From Roseateles chitinivorans (GTDB lineage Bacteria > Pseudomonadota > Gammaproteobacteria > Burkholderiales > Burkholderiaceae_C): DNA of 64,000 nucleotides. Shown one piece after another: positions 59,850 through 64,000 of the stretch (within the stretch, counting starts at the first letter, position 1; every line of letters starts with the position of its first letter). A program made the position numbers and the translations under genes. Below the pieces are notes generated by a model that was given only the letters and a program-made list of their open reading frames with translations, was not told the origin of the DNA and did no database searches. The stretch covers positions 1 to 64,000 of the forward strand of contig NZ_PEOG01000018.1 of NCBI RefSeq assembly GCF_002761755.1, written 5' to 3'.

Positions 59850-59872
59850 GGCCTGACGCTCAGCGTCAGGCC
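59850..59872. terminator. Near-perfect hairpin overlapping the patatin stop codon
   Basis: GGCCTGACGCT (59850-59860) and AGCGTCAGGCC (59862-59872), an 11-bp stem with a 1-nt loop. It lies 72 bp after the MCP stop and includes the patatin stop codon, so it probably ends both converging transcripts. No T-tract. Confidence 0.6.
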
Positions 59873-61158
59873 TTGCCGCTCTTGTCGGCCTTCTCCGTCT
59901 TGTCCGTCTTGTCCGTCCTGCCAGCCTTGCCGACCGCGCCGGCCGCCTTGACCGCCGGCCGCGCGTTGCGCACCCGATTGGCGAGGAACACCTCGCCGAT
60001 GTCCAGCGTGCTCTCGTGGCCGACATGCTGCGCGCAGGTTCCCAGCCACTTGTCGGCCGCGTCGCGACCGAGCACGAACAACGTGGTCAGCAGCCGCGGA
60101 TCGGTGTTGAGCTTGCTCGACGCGCCGAACGGCGCCAGGCCGTCCTCGTCGGCGATGCGGTGCAGCCGCATCTGCTTGTAGCGCGTCGGATCGATGCGCC
60201 GATCGCGCAGCAGCCGCTGCACGAAGGCGATCGCACGCAGCTCCGCCACCAGGCTCGCGTTGAAGGTGATCTCGTTGATGCGGTCGTCGATCTCGGCCGC
60301 CGTCCGCGGAATGCCCTCATGCTCGCGCGGATTGATCTGGATGAGCAGCACGTCGTCCGAGGCGGTGCCGTAGACCAGCGGCCACAGCGCCGGGTTGCCC
60401 GAGAAGCCGCCGTCCCAGAACGGCTCGCCGTCGATCACCACCGTCTGCGCGCTGTGCGGCAGGCAGGCCGAGGCCATCAGCGCCTCGATGCCCAGGTCCT
60501 CGCCGCTGAACACCCGCGGCTGGCCGGTGCGCACCGAGGTGGCGGTGACGAAGACCTTGATCGGCCCCTCCCGCAGCGCGTCGACATCGACATGGCGCCG
60601 GACGATGTCCCGCAGCGGGTCGAGGTTGAAGGGATTGAGCTGGTACGGGCTCCACAGCCGCAGCCAGGCGTCCCAGGCGGCCATGCCCGGCCAGGCGCTG
60701 CGGTTGAAGACCCAGGCCGGCGTCTCCCGCCGCGCGGCGTCCTCCGGCCCCTGGGTCTCGCCGACGACGCCGAAGCAGGCCGGCACGCCCGACACGTCCT
60801 GCCAGAAGCGCGACAGCGCCTGGCGGGCGCCGAGCGCTCCGCCCCGGGCGAAGCCGGTGGCCATGACCGCGGCGTTCATCGCGCCGGCGCTGGTGCCCGA
60901 CACGCCGTCGATGCGCAGGCGGCCGTCCTCGAGCAGCCGGTCCAGCACGCCCCAGGTGAAGGCGCCGTGCGAGCCGCCCCCTTGCAGCGCGAGGTCGATG
61001 ACGCGCGGTTCGCCTGCCCCGGCGGCAGTCGGGCGCTTGGGGACCGGGACCTCGAGGACGCCCTCGGCGCCGGCTTCGCCGGTGGGGCCGACGCCGCCGG
61101 AGATGGCGGCGGGCAAGGCGCGGGAACCGCGGCGGCGCGGGCGGGAGGACGTCGTCAT
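59866..61158 (-). CDS. Patatin-like phospholipase
   Basis: 430 residues. Lipid acyl hydrolase with a Ser/Asp dyad. Oxyanion loop QGGGSHGAF (residues 59-67), nucleophile Ser90 in GTSAG, and Asp249 in WDGGF. Overall layout fits bacterial patatin proteins. The N-terminal 50 residues are Pro/Arg/Gly-rich with no clear signal. The last 20 residues are a Lys/Asp/Thr run (KTDKTDKTEKADKSGKA) encoded by imperfect 9-12 bp repeats; such a tail may be a solvent-exposed add-on. Cytoplasmic, or exported by a non-Sec path if at all. Confidence 0.92.
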   Translation of the reverse strand: MTTSSRPRRRGSRALPAAISGGVGPTGEAGAEGVLEVPVPKRPTAAGAGEPRVIDLALQGGGSHGAFTWGVLDRLLEDGRLRIDGVSGTSAGAMNAAVMATGFARGGALGARQALSRFWQDVSGVPACFGVVGETQGPEDAARRETPAWVFNRSAWPGMAAWDAWLRLWSPYQLNPFNLDPLRDIVRRHVDVDALREGPIKVFVTATSVRTGQPRVFSGEDLGIEALMASACLPHSAQTVVIDGEPFWDGGFSGNPALWPLVYGTASDDVLLIQINPREHEGIPRTAAEIDDRINEITFNASLVAELRAIAFVQRLLRDRRIDPTRYKQMRLHRIADEDGLAPFGASSKLNTDPRLLTTLFVLGRDAADKWLGTCAQHVGHESTLDIGEVFLANRVRNARPAVKAAGAVGKAGRTDKTDKTEKADKSGKA

Positions 61159-61307
61159 GTCGTAGCGGTCGGGAAGCGCGCCGGTCGGCGGCGGAACCCG
61201 CAGCCTACCGTGACGGCGTGTCGTTTGGGCAGCGGCCGCCCGCGCGCGGCCGCGAGCCGCCCTCGCGTTCCCTCAGGCCGAAGCGTGACCGCCTCCGCCC
61301 CGGGGGC

Positions 61308-62339
61308 TCACTTGCCGCCGCGCAGCTTGGCCAGCTGGCCCTGGGTCTCGGTCCACAGGTCCATGCCGACCTGCGTCGCCACGCCGGCATTCACGCGGGT
61401 CAGCTTGTCGCGCATGCGGGCGGTCTCGGCCGGGCTCAACTCGTTGACCGCCATGCCCTTGGCCTTGAGTTCGGCCAGCGCCTTGGCGGCCTCCTCGCGG
61501 GTGTCCTTGCGCTCGAAGTCGCGGCTCTTGACCGCCGCCTGCTGCAGCACCGCCTGCTCGTCCTTGGACAGGCCGTCCCAGAACTTCTTCGACACGGTCA
61601 CGATCCACGGGCTGTAGACGTGGTTCGTCACCGTCAGGTACTTCTGCACCTCGTAGAACTTGGCCGACAGGATGGTGTTGTACGGGTTCTCCTGGCCGTC
61701 GACCGCCTTGGTCTCCAGCGCCGAGAACAGCTCCGAATACGGCAGCGGCACCGCGTTGGCGCCCAGCTGCTTGAAGCTGTCCAGGAACACGTTGTTCTGC
61801 ATCACCCGCAGCTTGATGCCGTCCAGGTCTTCCAGCTTGTTGACCGCATGCTTGCTGTTGGTCAGGTTGCGGAAACCGTTCTCCCAGTAGACGAGGCCGA
61901 CCAGGCCCTTGTCGGTCAGCTTGCCGCGGACCTTGTCGCCGACCGGGCCGTCCAGCAGCGCGTCGGCCTCGCGCACGTTGTTGACCAGGAAGGGCGTGTC
62001 CCACAGCGCCATCTCCTTGGCGATGCCCACCAGCGTGGCGGTCGAGCCGACCATCATCTCCTGCGCGCCGCCGATCAGCGCCTGCTGCATCTGGGTGTCC
62101 GGACCGAGCGCGGCGCCGCCGATGGCGCGCACCTTCATCTTGCCGCCCGACAGCTTGGCCACCTCGTCGGCGAAGACCTTGACCGCGCGGCCCTGGTTGC
62201 TGTTCTCGGCCAGGCCGTAGCCGAAGCGGATCAGGCGCGGCTTGATGTCGGCGGCCTGCGCGGGCAGCGCCGCGCTCAGCGCGACGGCGGCCAGCGCGAC
62301 GGCGGCGGCCAGGGTGTTGCGGCGGGTCTTGAAGCTCAT
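61308..62339 (-). CDS. dctP: TRAP transporter substrate-binding protein
   Basis: 343 residues with a 28-residue Sec signal (MSFKTRRNTLAAAVAL ... LPAQA). Periplasmic DctP-family receptor: RFGYGLAENSNQGRAVKVFADEVAKLSGGKMKV at the start, then KLEDLDGIKLRVMQNNVFLDSFKQLGANAVPLPYSELFSALETKAVDGQENPYNTI, which contains the family's carboxylate-binding Arg (LRVM). Binds C4-dicarboxylates, keto acids or other organic acids and hands them to DctQM. AGGAG precedes the ATG. Last gene of the operon, after DctM. Confidence 0.95.
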   Translation of the reverse strand: MSFKTRRNTLAAAVALAAVALSAALPAQAADIKPRLIRFGYGLAENSNQGRAVKVFADEVAKLSGGKMKVRAIGGAALGPDTQMQQALIGGAQEMMVGSTATLVGIAKEMALWDTPFLVNNVREADALLDGPVGDKVRGKLTDKGLVGLVYWENGFRNLTNSKHAVNKLEDLDGIKLRVMQNNVFLDSFKQLGANAVPLPYSELFSALETKAVDGQENPYNTILSAKFYEVQKYLTVTNHVYSPWIVTVSKKFWDGLSKDEQAVLQQAAVKSRDFERKDTREEAAKALAELKAKGMAVNELSPAETARMRDKLTRVNAGVATQVGMDLWTETQGQLAKLRGGK

Positions 62340-62394
62340 GGTTGTCTCCTGGGGATGAGGGTCGCTGAGGATCAGGGGAAGGGTCGCGGCCGGG

Positions 62395-63687
62395 TCAGCG
62401 CATCCACTTGACGGGCGCGATGACCAGTTCGGGGAACACGGTGAACAGGACGAGGATCAGCGCATAGGTGAGCAGGAACGGGTTCACGCCCTTGATGACC
62501 TGGTGCATCGACAGCCGGCCCACGCCGGCCACGACGTTCAGGACCGTGCCCACCGGCGGCGTGATCAGGCCGATCGCGCCGTTGAGCACGAACATCAGCC
62601 CGAAGTACACCGGATCGATGCCCGCCTTGACCGCGATGGGCAGCATCACCGGCGCGAAGATCAGGATCGTCGGCGTCAGGTCCAGCGCCGTGCCGATCAC
62701 CACGAGGATCAGCATCATCAGCGCCATCAGCAGCCGCGGCGACTCGATCAGCCCACCCAGCCAGCCGGTCAGCACGCCCGGCAGGTCCGCCAGCGTGATC
62801 ATGTAGCTCGCCACCTGCGCGCCGGCGCACAGGAACATCACGATCGCCGTGGTCTTGGAAGCCCGCACCAGCACGCCGTGCAGGTCGCGCAGGCCCATCT
62901 CGCGGTGCACGACGAAGCTGATGACCAGCGCGTAGAAGGCGGCGACCACCGCCGCCTCGGTCGGCGTGAACACGCCGGTCTTCATGCCGCCGATGATGAT
63001 CAGCGGCATCAGCAGCGCCCAGAACGCCTGGGCGGTGGCCTTGAGCCGCTCGCCCATCGGCAGCGCGGTGCCCGGCGGCAGGTCGATCTTGCGCAGCTGC
63101 AGCTTCCACGCGATCAGCAATCCCAGGCCCATCACCAGCCCCGGCACGATGCCCGAGAGGAACAGCGCCGAGATCGAGGTGTTGGTCGTCACGCCGTAGA
63201 TCACGAACGGCATCGACGGCGGAATGATCGGCGCGATGATGCCGCCCGAGGCGATCAGCCCGGCGGAGGTCGCCATCGGATAGCCATGGCGTCGCATCAT
63301 CGGCAACAGGATGGTGGCCAGCGCGGCGGTGTCGGCCAGCGCCGAGCCGCTCATGCTCGCCATCAGCACCGAGGCCCCGATCGCCACGAAGCCCAGCCCG
63401 CCGGGGATGTGGCCGACCCAGGCCTGCGCCATCTGGATGATCCGGCGGCTGATGCCGCCCGCGTTCATCAGCTCGCCGGCCAGGATGAAGAAGGGCACGG
63501 CCAGCAGCGGGAAGCTGTCGATGCCGGCCACCAGGTTCTGCGCCAGCAGCTGGGTGTCCCAGAACTCCAGCGCCCAGGCCATGCCGGCGCCGGTCAGCAC
63601 CAGCGCGAAGGCCATCGGGATGCCGATGCCCATCAGCAGCACCATGCCGCCGACGAAGACGATGAAGGACAGTGCCTCGTTGCTCAT
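62395..63687 (-). CDS. dctM: TRAP transporter large permease
   Basis: 430 residues, about twelve membrane helices, the sodium-coupled transport subunit. Typical strings are VGGMVLLMGIGIPMAFALVLTG, LAVPFFILAGELMNAGGISRRII, GHIPGGLGFVAIGASVLMASMSGSALADTAALATILLPMM, ASGGIIAPIIPPSMPFVIYG and LIGTPP-like GLITPPVGTVLNVV. 18 bp after DctQ and 56 bp ahead of DctP. Substrate not readable from the permease. Confidence 0.95.
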   Translation of the reverse strand: MSNEALSFIVFVGGMVLLMGIGIPMAFALVLTGAGMAWALEFWDTQLLAQNLVAGIDSFPLLAVPFFILAGELMNAGGISRRIIQMAQAWVGHIPGGLGFVAIGASVLMASMSGSALADTAALATILLPMMRRHGYPMATSAGLIASGGIIAPIIPPSMPFVIYGVTTNTSISALFLSGIVPGLVMGLGLLIAWKLQLRKIDLPPGTALPMGERLKATAQAFWALLMPLIIIGGMKTGVFTPTEAAVVAAFYALVISFVVHREMGLRDLHGVLVRASKTTAIVMFLCAGAQVASYMITLADLPGVLTGWLGGLIESPRLLMALMMLILVVIGTALDLTPTILIFAPVMLPIAVKAGIDPVYFGLMFVLNGAIGLITPPVGTVLNVVAGVGRLSMHQVIKGVNPFLLTYALILVLFTVFPELVIAPVKWMR

Positions 63688-63705
63688 GATCGATCTGCCC
63701 CGCCC

Positions 63706-64000
63706 TTACTCGACGTCGGACTCGTGCTCGAGGTCCAGCGGCTTGCCGCGGACCAGTTCCCAGGCCGCCATGGCCGCGATCGCGGCGCAGGACAGCAGCG
63801 CCGGCAGCGGCAGCAGCGCGGTCGGATAGCCCAGGACCACCGAGCGGCTGTCCATGCCGACGACCACCTGCTGCCAGGCCCCCCAGCCGACCAGGCCGGC
63901 CGCCACGATGACCGCGACGCGGATCAGGCCGGTGACCGCCCGCAGCGCCCGGGGCTTGCCGCGCAGCGGCAGCAGCAGGCTGGTGAAGGCCATGTGCTCG
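63706..64000 (-). CDS. dctQ: TRAP transporter small permease, N-terminus outside window
   Basis: The frame remains open to the right edge, reading EHMAFTSLLLPL, which corresponds to the first conserved cytoplasmic motif of DctQ proteins (xEHxxxxxLLP). Two to three helices are visible (VTGLIRVAVIVAAGLVGWGAWQQVVVG, YPTALLPLPALLSCAAIAAMAAWELV) and the C-terminus is acidic (DLEHESDVE). About 97 residues are in the window; the family is 150-200 long, so roughly half is missing. Confidence 0.9.
   Translation of the reverse strand, partial: EHMAFTSLLLPLRGKPRALRAVTGLIRVAVIVAAGLVGWGAWQQVVVGMDSRSVVLGYPTALLPLPALLSCAAIAAMAAWELVRGKPLDLEHESDVE

Overview
The window is very GC-rich, densely coded DNA from a Gram-negative bacterium. 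The gene content (SDR-type threonine dehydrogenase with Kbl, a MeaB/PccAB/methylmalonyl-CoA mutase operon, a TRAP transporter, RND efflux, flagellar and chemotaxis genes, two YihY/BrkB proteins, bacterial topoisomerase IB) fits the Burkholderiales, perhaps the Roseateles/Mitsuaria/Rubrivivax branch. The lineage is inferred from gene content and composition only.

Layout. 1-7.7 kb: truncated topoisomerase IB, a sigma-54 response regulator, a small secreted protein with a membrane/arginine tail, a GT9 glycosyltransferase, a Gly/Ser/Tyr-rich protein, a YihY protein, a PRC-barrel protein and a long inverted repeat. 7.7-18.2 kb: CBS protein, metY plus an alpha/beta hydrolase, an Mpo1-like protein, the tdh-kbl threonine catabolic pair divergent from an XRE-cupin regulator, a second YihY protein, and a DUF2069/FAD-oxidase pair. 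18.2-26 kb: a large propeller-sensor histidine kinase and an RND efflux operon. 26.4-31.8 kb: a glycosyltransferase pair, an MFS transporter, an inositol-monophosphatase-like enzyme, flxA behind a convincing FliA promoter, and a CheY-like protein. 31.8-40.3 kb: the propionyl-CoA to succinyl-CoA operon (mutase, meaB, pccB, pccA, VOC protein) facing a GntR regulator, with an AT-rich palindrome between them.

40.3-58 kb is the accessory centre. Two giant paralogous proteins (3151 and 1503 residues) are built almost wholly from an 8-residue repeat, roughly [ST][TS]xQ[VI]xAL. The octads are organised into a 17-octad (136-residue, 408-bp) superperiod, seen across the first protein and partly in the second. 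Each protein ends in a calcium-loop domain and a shared GAxPL[IL] tail, and has no N-terminal signal peptide. Three genes for glycosyltransferase-type proteins follow immediately on the same strand. I propose, as inference, a Ser/Thr-rich surface or secreted fibre, possibly exported by type I secretion and possibly glycosylated by its neighbours. No secretion genes are in the window.

58-64 kb: a methyl-accepting chemotaxis protein, a patatin-like phospholipase, and a TRAP transporter operon whose small permease runs off the right edge. I see no rRNA, tRNA, CRISPR array, insertion sequence or prophage.
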